Source of the DNA: GCA-2746795 sp964643965
GTDB taxonomy: Bacteria > Chloroflexota > Anaerolineae > Promineifilales > Promineifilaceae
NCBI GenBank assembly: GCA_964643965.1
Contig: CAZXVH010000003.1
Location: forward strand, 38,815-102,814
DNA: 64,000 nucleotides
Reading direction: 5' to 3'
Position 1 is the stretch's first letter. Each line of letters begins with the position of its first letter. The notes under the pieces were generated by a model, which made no database searches, was not told where the DNA came from, and saw only the letters and a program-made list of their open reading frames with translations. Below are positions 11,051 to 18,715 of the stretch, one piece after another. The position numbers and the translations under genes are program-made.

Positions 11051-12074
11051 CACCGATCACCCGCTCAAACGGCCCCACTATTGTACCATCTTCCAGCCGC
11101 GTATTTTCCACCACCGCCTGCTCAAGGCGGCAGCCATCGCCCACCTGCGCCTGACGCACAATGGTATTGGGACCAATGATACAATCCGCGCCAATTGACG
11201 TCTCCCCTTGCAAGTAACTGTTCGGCCAGATAATTGTATCCTGCCCAATCGTCACATCCGGGTCAATAAAGGTAGAGGCCGGATCGATGAGGGTGACGCC
11301 GTTGTTCAACCAACGCCGGTTGGCGCGGCGACGAAACGCCTGCTCCACTGCCACCAGTTCCGCCCGTGTGCCCGCGCCCAGGCTTTCATCGGCATCCTCT
11401 ATCACCAACGCTTCCACCGGCCGCTCTTGCTGCACCGCCAGTTCCACCATATCAGTGAGATAATATTCCTGGCCGGAGCGGGCCTGGCGCAGGGGCAGAG
11501 CATGAATCTGCTGCCACAACCAGGGGCCATCAAAGCAGTAAACGCCCACATTCAACTCCCGAATTGCCAGCAGTTCTGGCGTATTGGGGCGCAGTCTGGC
11601 TTCCGCCACTTCCACAATTTCCGCCACATAGCCGTTACGATCCCGCACCACCCGGCCAAACGAAGAGGTAGATTCCCCCATCACCGAGAGTATGACAATG
11701 GCCGCCCCTGTTTTGGCCTGCGTTTGCGCCAGGCGAGACAAGGTGTCTGCTTGCAGCAGTGGCATATCGCCATACGTCACGATGACTTGATCCGCCTGCC
11801 CTTTGACCAGTGGTTCGGCCATCATGGTAGCGTGGCCGGTTCCCCGCTGCTCAGACTGCATGGCGTACTGTGCCCGGCTGCCAATGAGCCGCTGTACCCC
11901 ATCTGCGTCCACGCCGACCACCAAAATGGGCGGCATGGTAGCCACCGCTTCGGCCGCCTCGAAGATGTGGCTGACCATCGGCTTGCCGCCCACCTCATGT
12001 AAAATCTTTTGTTTTTTAGACTGCATCCGGGACCCTTGCCCGGCCGCCAGTAAAATCACCGCTAATGTTGGCAT
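11046..12074 (-). CDS. GlmU-type UDP-N-acetylglucosamine pyrophosphorylase, short form
   Basis: The N-terminal domain is a nucleotidyltransferase. LLAAGQGSRMQSKKQKILHE carries the signature loop and the Lys that binds the nucleotide. GTGHATM and the YGDMPLL metal-site segment follow. A beginning left-handed beta-helix (hexapeptides with IG at about 265-335) then ends abruptly. At 342 aa it is about 110 residues shorter than bifunctional GlmU, and the acetyltransferase active site is missing. It could make UDP-GlcNAc from GlcNAc-1-phosphate but should not acetylate glucosamine-1-phosphate. The stop falls at the border of a repeat tract, so the short length may be secondary; short versions also exist naturally. 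Confidence 0.8.
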   Translation of the reverse strand: MPTLAVILLAAGQGSRMQSKKQKILHEVGGKPMVSHIFEAAEAVATMPPILVVGVDADGVQRLIGSRAQYAMQSEQRGTGHATMMAEPLVKGQADQVIVTYGDMPLLQADTLSRLAQTQAKTGAAIVILSVMGESTSSFGRVVRDRNGYVAEIVEVAEARLRPNTPELLAIRELNVGVYCFDGPWLWQQIHALPLRQARSGQEYYLTDMVELAVQQERPVEALVIEDADESLGAGTRAELVAVEQAFRRRANRRWLNNGVTLIDPASTFIDPDVTIGQDTIIWPNSYLQGETSIGADCIIGPNTIVRQAQVGDGCRLEQAVVENTRLEDGTIVGPFERVIGE

Positions 12075-12107
12075 AGGATGTCACGTTTCCTGATTCTAAA
12101 GATTTTG

Positions 12108-12155
12108 TGACGGGTGGCAGGTAGCGGGTTGACTTGCTACTTGCCACTCGCCACC
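12108..12155. repeat. GTGGCAG-like tract with self-complementary halves
   Basis: A G-rich half (gggtggcaggtagcggg) faces a C-rich half (tgccactcgccaccc), both with a roughly 7-bp period, so the region can fold into a long imperfect hairpin. It lies directly after the vanZ-like stop on the minus strand and could serve as its terminator, although there is no T tract. Confidence 0.5.
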
Positions 12156-12156
12156 C

Positions 12157-12546
12157 TTATATGCGCAGCCACCTTTTGAGTATGTCGCCTTGAAAATAGT
12201 ATATGATGATGCCCGTCAAGATACCCAGGCTGTTGGCCAGGCCGTCCAGCGCCGACATATCCCGGCCGGGAACAAACGACTGCCCCCACTCTAACAGAAA
12301 GCCCAGACCAAGCGCCAGAAGTAAGGCTGCGATTTGTTGGTTCCGTTTGGCAAAGGCCAGGCATACCAGCAGGGACAGGCCGGTGTAGGCCAGGAAATGG
12401 CCGGCTTTATCCCCGTTTTGCATGGGTATACCCTGGTTAATGGGGGCCAGTGATACAAAAATAATCAACAACGTGTAGATAAATAATACGAAGTATAAGA
12501 GGGTGTTACGAGTCAAGATTGATGAATTGTCCTTTTGTGGCGTCAT
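12157..12546 (-). CDS. VanZ-like membrane protein
   Basis: 129-aa protein with four predicted helices (about 15-35, 47-65, 70-88 and 100-120). The VanZ-family pattern is visible in the first half (SLAPIN, then GDKAGHFLAYTGLSLL) and in ALGLGFLLEWGQSFVPGRDMSALDGLANSLG. The acidic residues and His in DKxxHF and LEWGQ..PGR..S..D are the family hallmark. The biochemical role of this family is not established; VanZ itself is linked to teicoplanin resistance. No glycopeptide-resistance genes are nearby, so a general envelope function is more likely. Confidence 0.75.
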   Translation of the reverse strand: MTPQKDNSSILTRNTLLYFVLFIYTLLIIFVSLAPINQGIPMQNGDKAGHFLAYTGLSLLVCLAFAKRNQQIAALLLALGLGFLLEWGQSFVPGRDMSALDGLANSLGILTGIIIYYFQGDILKRWLRI

Positions 12547-12675
12547 GGCTTATAAGCGACCCTTATCATACCAGAGGCCATACGGCCAGCGCCAGCGTTC
12601 CAAAAATCATCACGGGCCTCAACAGTATCCATGAAACCTTCTGTGAGGAAGCAGCGCCAGGCATTACCAAAATAC

Positions 12676-12708
12676 AAAAACGGCGTTCAGGATAAGTTCT
12701 GAACGCCG
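12676..12708 (-). terminator. Intrinsic terminator after tRNA-Gln
   Basis: A 10-bp perfect stem (CGGCGTTCAG with CTGAACGCCG) with an 8-nt loop. On the minus strand it is followed by a run of T, and it starts 11 nt after the tRNA 3' end. Confidence 0.85.
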
Positions 12709-12719
12709 CTCTCTCTAGC

Positions 12720-12790
12720 TGCGGTGCCAGGATTCGAACCTGGGAATGGCGGATTCAAAGTCCGCTGCCTTACCGCTTGGCGACACCGCA
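12720..12790 (-). tRNA. tRNA-Gln (anticodon TTG)
   Basis: 71 nt with all four arms. The acceptor is TGCGGTG with CACCGCA, the D arm GCC/GGC. The anticodon stem GCGGA/TCCGC encloses CTTTGAA, so the anticodon is TTG and decodes CAA/CAG. The T arm is CCAGG-TTCGAAT-CCTGG. No CCA is encoded. Confidence 0.95.
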
Positions 12791-12830
12791 TTAACGAGCG
12801 CGAATATTAGCACAAGGGTTACATAAAGGC

Positions 12831-12885
12831 AAAACAAAAAGTGGCAAAGTAGCAGGGTGTCAAGCCTACCTTGCCACCCTGCCAC
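12831..12885 (-). terminator. Terminator of the dnaX-ybaB-recR operon
   Basis: Immediately after the recR stop on the minus strand, GTGGCA/TGCCAC and GCAGGGTG/CACCCTGC form a long stem with a small bulge. A TTTTTGTTTT tract follows. The stem sequence resembles the GGGTGGC-type repeat tracts elsewhere in the window, so a repeat may have been recruited as terminator. Confidence 0.65.
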
Positions 12886-12887
12886 GA

Positions 12888-13493
12888 TTAAAGATCTTGT
12901 CGGCCTTCCAGGGCACGGCCGAGGGTGATTTCGTCGGTGTATTCCAGGTCGCCGCCAACGGGCAGGCCGCGAGCCAGGCGGGTGAGGCGCAGCCCTTCAC
13001 GGGCCAGGCGGCGCTGGAGATAGAGGGCGGTTGATTCCCCTTCCAGGGTGGGGTTGGTTGCCAGGATGAGTTCGCGGAAATCCCCCTGCTCCACGCGCGC
13101 CACCAGTTCAGCGATGCGCAAATCCTCAGGGCCGACCCCTTCTACCGGGGAAATTGCGCCGTGGAGGACATGATAACGGCCGTTAAACGCCCGGGAGCGC
13201 TCAATGGCCAAGACATCCAACGGCTCCTCCACCACACACAAAAACTGCTGGTCCCGGCCGCTGTCCTGGCAAATGAGGCAGGGATCTTCCTCCGTAATAT
13301 TGAAACAGACGGAACAGAAGCGGGTGCGCTCCTTCAAATCTTGCAGCGCCTGGGCCAGGTCTAACGTCTGGTCGTCGGCCATACGCAGCAGATAAAAGGT
13401 GAGCCGCGCCGCCGATTTGGGGCCAATGCCCGGCAGGCGCGACAGTTCATTGATCAACCGCTGCACCGGTTGAGGCAGCACATTTTGGGCCAC
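12888..13493 (-). CDS. recR: Recombination protein RecR
   Basis: 201-aa partner of RecO in loading RecA at gaps. A helix-hairpin-helix motif (LPGIGPKSAARLTFYLL) leads into a C4 zinc finger (CSVC and CLIC, about residues 57-71). A Toprim domain (CVVEEPLDVLAIE; NPTLEGESTALYL) and the C-terminal ARGLPVGGDLEYTDEITLGRALEGR segment follow. The start is GTG at 13493, 2 bp after the ybaB stop, with its ribosome site inside the end of ybaB. The order dnaX-ybaB-recR is a widely conserved arrangement. Confidence 0.95.
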   Translation of the reverse strand: MAQNVLPQPVQRLINELSRLPGIGPKSAARLTFYLLRMADDQTLDLAQALQDLKERTRFCSVCFNITEEDPCLICQDSGRDQQFLCVVEEPLDVLAIERSRAFNGRYHVLHGAISPVEGVGPEDLRIAELVARVEQGDFRELILATNPTLEGESTALYLQRRLAREGLRLTRLARGLPVGGDLEYTDEITLGRALEGRQDL

Positions 13494-13495
13494 CG

Positions 13496-13870
13496 TTAGA
13501 AACCACCTAATAAACTATCCAGCCCACCTAAATCTATACCGCCGGTGATGCCTTCCATGCGTTCGGCCGAAAGCGCCTGCGACTGCTCGATGGCCGCATT
13601 CACCGCCGAGAGGAGCATATCTTGCAGCAGTTCCACATCATCCGGGTCTAAGACCTCGGGGTCGATAGTGAGGGATTGCATCCGCTGGTGGCCCGTCATG
13701 ACCACCGTGATCATGCCGCCGCCGGTGGTGACGGTGACGGTTTCATCGGCCAGCGCTTCCTGTGCTTGCGCCATTTGCTGCTGCATCGTTTGCATTTGGG
13801 CCATCATATTGGCCTGGGATGGTTTACTCGTTTTGGGCATATTTTTGCGCCGAATAGAACGTTTTGACAT
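13496..13870 (-). CDS. ybaB: YbaB/EbfC nucleoid-associated protein
   Basis: 124-aa DNA-binding protein that coats and bends DNA. The hallmark is an N-terminal Met/Gln-rich helix (NMMAQMQTMQQQMAQAQEAL), then the conserved strand with VTTGGGMITVVMTGHQ, then LTIDPEVLDPDDVELLQDML. The C-terminus is glycine-rich (GLDSLLGGF). The N-terminus carries an extra basic stretch (SKRSIRRKNMPK); a start at the internal ATG 13840 is possible, but the ATG at 13870 has a better ribosome site (GGAG). It sits between dnaX and recR. Confidence 0.9.
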   Translation of the reverse strand: MSKRSIRRKNMPKTSKPSQANMMAQMQTMQQQMAQAQEALADETVTVTTGGGMITVVMTGHQRMQSLTIDPEVLDPDDVELLQDMLLSAVNAAIEQSQALSAERMEGITGGIDLGGLDSLLGGF

Positions 13871-13928
13871 AGATTTTCTCCGTTTTCTTAAATGGCTCGG
13901 TCAAAAGAACGGCCACAGCGTTTGTCAT

Positions 13929-13982
13929 TTACTGTCCACTGTCCACTGTTCACTGTTCACTGTTCACTGTCCATTGTTCACC
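13929..13982. repeat. ACTGTYC heptamer tract beside the gap
   Basis: About seven units of ACTGTCC/ACTGTTC lie between ybaB and dnaX. The contig breaks in or near this tract, and part of it is repeated on the far side of the N run. Confidence 0.85.
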
Positions 13983-14012
13983 GCTCCCCGCTCACCACGC
14001 CACCCAACTCAT

Positions 14013-14112
14013 NNNNNNNNNNNNNNNNNNNNNNNNNNNNNNNNNNNNNNNNNNNNNNNNNNNNNNNNNNNNNNNNNNNNNNNNNNNNNNNNNNNNNNNN
14101 NNNNNNNNNNNN
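14013..14112. other. Assembly gap (100 N), probably artificial
   Basis: The 55 bp ending at 14012 are identical to the 55 bp starting at 14113. The two contigs therefore overlap, and the true sequence is probably continuous with no missing bases. Confidence 0.9.
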
Positions 14113-14132
14113 CACTGTTCACTGTCCATTGT

Positions 14133-15755
14133 TCACCGCTCCCCGCTCACCACGCCACCCAACTCATCCGCCAGCGCCGTGAACTCTTCCTTTTGAATGG
14201 GAACCGTGTAATCGCTGGTGACAACGGCGCGAACGGTGCAGTGGGTTTGCAGCAGATGGCTGAACACCTCGCCTACCAGTTGGGCGGCGCCCTTGTATTT
14301 GTCGAATTTATCTTTAAAGAGGGGGAATTCAAAGCCTAAAATAATGACATTGCCTTCCAGGGCCAGCGGTTTGCTCATATTCAGCAGGGGCGGCAAATTG
14401 CGCTGTGATGATCCCACCAGTTCCTCCATCTCCGGCCAGCAGCGGGAAACGGCCGTTAAGCTAAACGTGGCGGGTGGCGTGGGTCCGGTGGCAGGTGGGG
14501 ATTGTTCCTGGCTGACTGGTTTGCTGCTTTTGGCTTTTTTGGGCGGCGGCGCAGCTTTTACCAATTCTGGCTCTGGCTCTGGCTCTTGCTCTTGCTTTGG
14601 CTCTGGCTCTCGCTTCGGCAATACTTTCGCGGCGGATGGCGCTGGCGTTTGGGCGGCGGGCGGCGCGGCTTCGGCGGGCAGCAGTTCGATGAAAGCCAGT
14701 TCCAGGGGCAGCTGCGGCTGCCAACTGCTGGTGGGCGTCAGGGCCGCCTCATTGAAGCGCTTCACGGCGTCGATAAGCGCCTGACGCGGCGGACGTTGCG
14801 CCTGGGCCAGCATCATCTCCCGCTGGTCGGCCGTGCCATCCACCACCATCTCCGGGCCGGCCGCTTGCAGCAGGAGCAAGTCACGCAGATACGCCACCAT
14901 CTGGCGGCAGAACTGACGAGCGTCTGTGCCGGAGGCCAGGGCGCCGTGGATGAGGGCCAGGCCGCCGCTGCCATCCCGATTTAACCAGGCGTCTACCAGG
15001 TCGATAACGGCCGTTTCAGAAGCCGTGCCCAGTATCATTTGCGTCCGTTCCAGGGTAATGGTATCGCCGGGGGTGATCACCAATTGATCCAGCAAGCTTT
15101 CCGCGTCACGCACGCTGCCCGCCCCCTGCCGGGCGATGAGGTTCAACGCTTCCGGCTCGATGGTCAGATCTTCTTGTGCCGCCAGCCATTGCAGCCGATG
15201 GCTGATTTCGGCCACAGTGAGCAGGCGGAAGTTAAACTGCTGGCAGCGGGATTTAATGGTGACGGGCACTTTGTGCTCTTCGGTGGTTGCCAGGACAAAC
15301 ATTCCATGTGGGGGTGGTTCTTCCAAGGTTTTCAGCAAGGCGTTGAAGGCAGCTGTGGAGAGCATGTGTACTTCATCTATGATATAGACTCTGTATCTAC
15401 TATTTAGGGTTGGCCTCTGTAAGATTTTCGCTCGAAGATCTCGAATGTCATCCACGCCTGTGTTAGAAGCGGCGTCAATCTCGAATAAATCTGGAAAGGC
15501 TCCTTTGTTAAAATCAATGCATTTAGCACATTCATTGCACGGCCGTTCTGCCAAATCTTCATGCAAGCAGTTGACCGCCTTGGCCAGCAGCCGCGCTGAA
15601 GTGGTTTTGCCCGTGCCGCGCGGCCCGCAAAAGAGATAAGCATGGCCTACACGATCCGCCACAATACTGTTTTGCAGGGTGCGCGTGATATGTTCTTGAC
15701 CAACAACGTCTTCAAATCGAGCGGGTCGCCATTTGCGATAGAGGGCTTGAGACAT
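14133..15755 (-). CDS. dnaX: DNA polymerase III subunit gamma/tau
   Basis: 540-aa clamp-loader ATPase of the replicase. It begins with the typical YRKWRPARFEDVVGQEHI. Walker A is GPRGTGKTT (about 44-52), and a zinc module CLHEDLAERPCNECAKC lies near 63-79. Walker B/DExx is YIIDEVHMLS, the SRC motif is IKSRCQQF, and domain III follows. Residues about 385-430 are a proline, glutamate and lysine-rich linker whose EPEPKQEQEPEPEPE stretch is low complexity. The C-terminus is a short tau-like domain. It heads the dnaX-ybaB-recR cluster. The stop codon is inside the sequence duplicated across the adjacent gap. Confidence 0.94.
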   Translation of the reverse strand: MSQALYRKWRPARFEDVVGQEHITRTLQNSIVADRVGHAYLFCGPRGTGKTTSARLLAKAVNCLHEDLAERPCNECAKCIDFNKGAFPDLFEIDAASNTGVDDIRDLRAKILQRPTLNSRYRVYIIDEVHMLSTAAFNALLKTLEEPPPHGMFVLATTEEHKVPVTIKSRCQQFNFRLLTVAEISHRLQWLAAQEDLTIEPEALNLIARQGAGSVRDAESLLDQLVITPGDTITLERTQMILGTASETAVIDLVDAWLNRDGSGGLALIHGALASGTDARQFCRQMVAYLRDLLLLQAAGPEMVVDGTADQREMMLAQAQRPPRQALIDAVKRFNEAALTPTSSWQPQLPLELAFIELLPAEAAPPAAQTPAPSAAKVLPKREPEPKQEQEPEPEPELVKAAPPPKKAKSSKPVSQEQSPPATGPTPPATFSLTAVSRCWPEMEELVGSSQRNLPPLLNMSKPLALEGNVIILGFEFPLFKDKFDKYKGAAQLVGEVFSHLLQTHCTVRAVVTSDYTVPIQKEEFTALADELGGVVSGER

Positions 15756-15884
15756 GGGATTAGTTTAGCATTCTGAGGGGCAGAAGGCAAAGGAGAATGA
15801 GAATGAAGCGTGATGCGGGAAGCGTAAAACCCCACCCCTTCAACCCACTACGCCGCTCTGCCATTCTGCTGCTTTTAAAGCCCA

Positions 15885-15919
15885 AAGCCCCCCTATACCA
15901 AAGTGGTACAGGAGGGCTT
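15885..15919 (-). terminator. Hairpin downstream of rocD
   Basis: An imperfect stem (AAGCCC..CCT..ACCA with TGGT..AGG.GGGCTT) stands in the 272-bp gap between rocD and dnaX. It has only a T-rich, not a T-only, tail, so terminator function is likely but not certain. The rest of the gap holds a short ACTGTYC remnant near 16000-16025 and no gene. Confidence 0.4.
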
Positions 15920-16027
15920 GCGGGAAAGTGGGATGGGAATCAGAAACGATTTTCAGCAAGCGTTAAGCGGTTCGTGGGAAACAAGCAGCCGCTCACCAAA
16001 AACTGTTCACTGTAAACTGTTCACCGC

Positions 16028-17233
16028 TTACGCAAACAACTTCTCGGTCAGCAGCACCGCTTCAATATGGCCTAAAGCCCAATCAATTTCTTCTTTAGTA
16101 ATCACCAGCGGCGGCGCGAAGCGGATCACCGTCTCATGCGTTTCCTTGCACAAAATACCTCGTTCCTGCAGCGCTTCACAAAACGGCCGTGCCGCCACCG
16201 TCAATTCCACGCCAATAAACAGGCCCCGGCCCCGCACCTCTTTGATCACGCTGCTTTCAATGCGTTGCAGACGCCCTTTAAAATAGTCGCCTAATTCTTG
16301 AGAGCGCTGTATCAGGTTTTCGTCCGTGATCACGCGCAGCGCCGCCCGGCCAATGGCCGAACCCAACGGATTGCCGCCAAACGTGCTGCCATGATCGCCG
16401 GGCTTAAACAAACCCAGCACCTCATTATCTGTCAGCACGGCCGATACCGGATAAAAGCCGCCGCTCAACGCCTTGCCAATAATCATCACATCAGGGCGCA
16501 CCCCCTCATGTTCACAGGCAAACAGCTTGCCAGTACGGCCCAGACCGGTCTGAATTTCATCGGCGATGAGCAGCATATTATGACGGGCGCAGATAGCAGC
16601 GACATCCCGTAAATAGCCGGGTGGCGGCAGCACCACTCCCCCTTCGCCTTGAATCGGCTCCAGCATAAAGCCGACGGTATTGGGGGTAATGGCCGCTTCC
16701 AACGCCGCCGGATCGCCATAGGGAATCAGCACAAATCCGGGGGTAAACGGGCCGAACTGCTTCCGGTACGATTCTTCGCTAGAAAAGCCGACGATGGTGG
16801 TGGTGCGGCCGTGGAAGTTGCCCTGGCAGACGATGATTTCTGCCTGATCATCCGCTACGCCTTTGATCTGGTAGCCCCATTTACGCACCACTTTCACGGC
16901 CGTTTCCACCGCTTCCGCCCCGGAATTCATGGGCAACGCCATTTCATAGCCCGTCAAAGTACACAATTCCTGTAAAAACGGCCCCATCTGATCATTGCGA
17001 AACGCCCGCGAAGTGAGGGTGATGCGCTCCATTTGGGCAATCGCCGCCTGACGAATAGCAGGATGGCTGTGCCCCTGATTAACCGCCGAATAGGCGCTCA
17101 AACAATCCAGATATTTTTTGCCATCCACATCATATACCCACACTCCTTCGCCACGATCAATCACCACATCCAGCGGGTGATAATTGTGAGCGCTGTACGT
17201 TTCTTCCAATTCGATAAAATAGTTACTGTCCAT
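16028..17233 (-). CDS. rocD: Ornithine aminotransferase
   Basis: 401-aa class III aminotransferase that converts ornithine and 2-oxoglutarate to glutamate-semialdehyde and glutamate. It has the RocD-type start (YSAHNYHPLDVVIDRGEGVW), GNFHGRTT, EPIQGEGGVV and DEIQTGLGRTG. The PLP lysine is in IIGKALSGGFYPVSA, near residue 250. The match to the ornithine enzyme rather than acetylornithine aminotransferase rests on the N-terminal NYHPL and on GGFYPVSAVL. It could link arginine breakdown to proline or glutamate; an arginine deiminase operon lies 20 kb away. It has its own promoter and a leader with a premature terminator. Confidence 0.9.
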   Translation of the reverse strand: MDSNYFIELEETYSAHNYHPLDVVIDRGEGVWVYDVDGKKYLDCLSAYSAVNQGHSHPAIRQAAIAQMERITLTSRAFRNDQMGPFLQELCTLTGYEMALPMNSGAEAVETAVKVVRKWGYQIKGVADDQAEIIVCQGNFHGRTTTIVGFSSEESYRKQFGPFTPGFVLIPYGDPAALEAAITPNTVGFMLEPIQGEGGVVLPPPGYLRDVAAICARHNMLLIADEIQTGLGRTGKLFACEHEGVRPDVMIIGKALSGGFYPVSAVLTDNEVLGLFKPGDHGSTFGGNPLGSAIGRAALRVITDENLIQRSQELGDYFKGRLQRIESSVIKEVRGRGLFIGVELTVAARPFCEALQERGILCKETHETVIRFAPPLVITKEEIDWALGHIEAVLLTEKLFA

Positions 17234-17254
17234 GGTTCAATGCCTCCAATTCAT

Positions 17255-17289
17255 AAAAAAACAGCCCGATTTCAGATATGAAATCAGGC
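17255..17289 (-). terminator. Premature terminator in the rocD leader
   Basis: An 11-bp stem (GCCTGATTTCA with TGAAATCGGGC, one G-T pair) with a 4-nt loop, then seven T on the minus strand. It ends about 20 nt before the rocD start, between promoter and gene, so it must be conditional. Confidence 0.75.
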
Positions 17290-17297
17290 TTTGCTCA

Positions 17298-17329
17298 GAC
17301 CGCTAACCGTCCCCGGTTAGTTGCGGGTC
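17298..17329 (-). promoter_or_regulatory. Structured leader element upstream of rocD
   Basis: GACC/GGTC encloses a 6-bp stem CTAACC/GGTTAG with a GGGGAC loop, directly upstream of the terminator stem. The layout promoter, structured element, terminator, gene matches a riboswitch or protein-controlled attenuator. It fits no riboswitch class that I recognise. Confidence 0.5.
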
Positions 17330-17362
17330 ATCTTTTAGGATGTAATTTTCAATCATGCCTTC

Positions 17363-17392
17363 ATTATACGGCAACACCCCTCTCTTTGTCTA
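17363..17392 (-). promoter_or_regulatory. Promoter of rocD
   Basis: On the minus strand, TAGACA at 17392-17387 and TATAAT at 17368-17363 are separated by 18 bp. Transcription would start near 17356 and give a leader of about 120 nt. Confidence 0.65.
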
Positions 17393-17450
17393 CCGCATTA
17401 AGTGGTTGAGACGTCCAGTTTTCAGGAGTTAGCGGTTTAAAAAATATAAG

Positions 17451-17762
17451 CTACTCTCCATACATTTCCGTAATAAGTTGCCGCAACAGTCCGCTATCTT
17501 CTGGTGATAATTTATCCATCTTTTTAATTAGTCGTTGTTTGGAAATGGCGCGAATTTGATCCACAGCTATTTCAGATTGCTGTCCAGCGCACACAATTTG
17601 AATGCGACTGCGCCATGTGGGATGCAGACTTGTAGTTAAGGGGCAAGCCACAATCAAAATGCCATCTTCTGTTTCTTCCAGCAGCACAAGATTGCCAACC
17701 CATATTTAGAGATGATTTTTTTTTGGCAATCTAATGCCTCGAGAATTACCAATTTTAATCAA
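17451..17762 (-). pseudogene. Decayed mazE-mazF remnant (antitoxin start joined to toxin end)
   Basis: The last 78 codons read as the C-terminal half of a MazF/PemK endoribonuclease (VACPLTTSLHPTWRSRIQIV, AVDQIRAISKQRL, LRQLITEMYGE). Just upstream, the DNA reads in other frames as the start of a MazE/AbrB antitoxin (about IKIGNSRGIRLPKK, then YGL). It needs two single-base corrections, one at a run of nine A. The join falls at ETEDGILI, so the antitoxin tail and the toxin N-terminus with its catalytic residues are gone. An internal deletion plus frameshifts is the simplest reading. It is not expected to be active. Confidence 0.7.
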
Positions 17763-17851
17763 CTTTGCTTCCAACATTATTACTCAGCTCTCACCTGTTT
17801 CTCGAAATATATACTGTAACCACAGGGCGAACAAGCTGTCCGCGCTCCGAT

Positions 17852-18667
17852 TTAGCTGCCAAAAAATGAATAGAGCAAATAACCACTGCCCAAAAGGGCG
17901 CAGTAAACGGCAAAAATATAGAGACTGTGAGTACGCACCCAACTCAGCAAAAAATAAATACACAAATAACCCACCAGCGCTGCCGAAATAAAGGCGGCGG
18001 CATAGGCCGCCAGGCTGGTTGTCAACTGCGGCGTCGTGGCAATATCCACCAGGGAAAGCAAGCCCGCCCCTAAAATGACCGGCACACCCAATAAAAAACT
18101 GTAACGCGCCGCCAGGGAACGATCCAGGCCGCGCAGCAGCCCGCCCACAATGGTACTGCCGCTGCGGGATAAGCCGGGGAAGAGCGCCAATGTTTGAAAC
18201 AGGCCAATGACAAGGGTGTCGGTCCAGGTCATAGTACCAAAGCTCTTCTCGCCGGAGAGCAATTTTTCGCCCAACACCAGCAGCCCGGCCGTTACCAACA
18301 GGAAGAAACCCACCCAAACGGGCTGACTAAACATGCTGTCGAAGAAATCTTCCAACAGCAAGCCGGTCACGGCCGCTGGAATGCAGCCCACGACGATATA
18401 CCAGCCCAACCGCGACTGGGTGCTGTTCATGGGCTTGCGCTCCCGGAGACCGGCGAGAACGGCCGTTACTATCTCCCACAAATCCCGCCGAAAATAAACC
18501 AACACAGCCAGCAGTGAACCCAAATGCACCAACCCCACCATCGTCAGGTCTGGCGGCGTCATCTTAAAAATTACGGGCAGCAAAACGAGGTGCCCGGAAC
18601 TGGAAATCGGGAGAAACTCCGTCGCCCCTTGAATAATGCCTAAAATGATTGCTTCAATAATATTCAT
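17852..18667 (-). CDS. uppP: Undecaprenyl-diphosphate phosphatase
   Basis: 271-aa integral membrane enzyme (BacA family) that recycles the lipid carrier of peptidoglycan and other envelope polymers. Both catalytic signatures are present: GIIQGATEFLPISSSGHL at residues 11-28, and PGLSRSGSTIVGGLLRG near 170. About eight hydrophobic segments fit the family fold. It starts at ATG 18667. Loss or high copy of this enzyme affects bacitracin sensitivity in other bacteria. Confidence 0.95.
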   Translation of the reverse strand: MNIIEAIILGIIQGATEFLPISSSGHLVLLPVIFKMTPPDLTMVGLVHLGSLLAVLVYFRRDLWEIVTAVLAGLRERKPMNSTQSRLGWYIVVGCIPAAVTGLLLEDFFDSMFSQPVWVGFFLLVTAGLLVLGEKLLSGEKSFGTMTWTDTLVIGLFQTLALFPGLSRSGSTIVGGLLRGLDRSLAARYSFLLGVPVILGAGLLSLVDIATTPQLTTSLAAYAAAFISAALVGYLCIYFLLSWVRTHSLYIFAVYCALLGSGYLLYSFFGS

Positions 18668-18715
18668 GAAAAATCCTTACAAAAAATTGCGGAGTGCGGA
18701 GTGCGGGGCTACTTG

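Noticed and set aside
11208..12002. A 264-codon open frame on the plus strand
   Set aside because: Antisense to the GlmU-like gene, which has clear nucleotidyltransferase motifs.
13929..14140. Possible CRISPR array from regularly spaced short repeats
   Set aside because: The unit is 7 bp with no unique spacers, and no cas genes are present.
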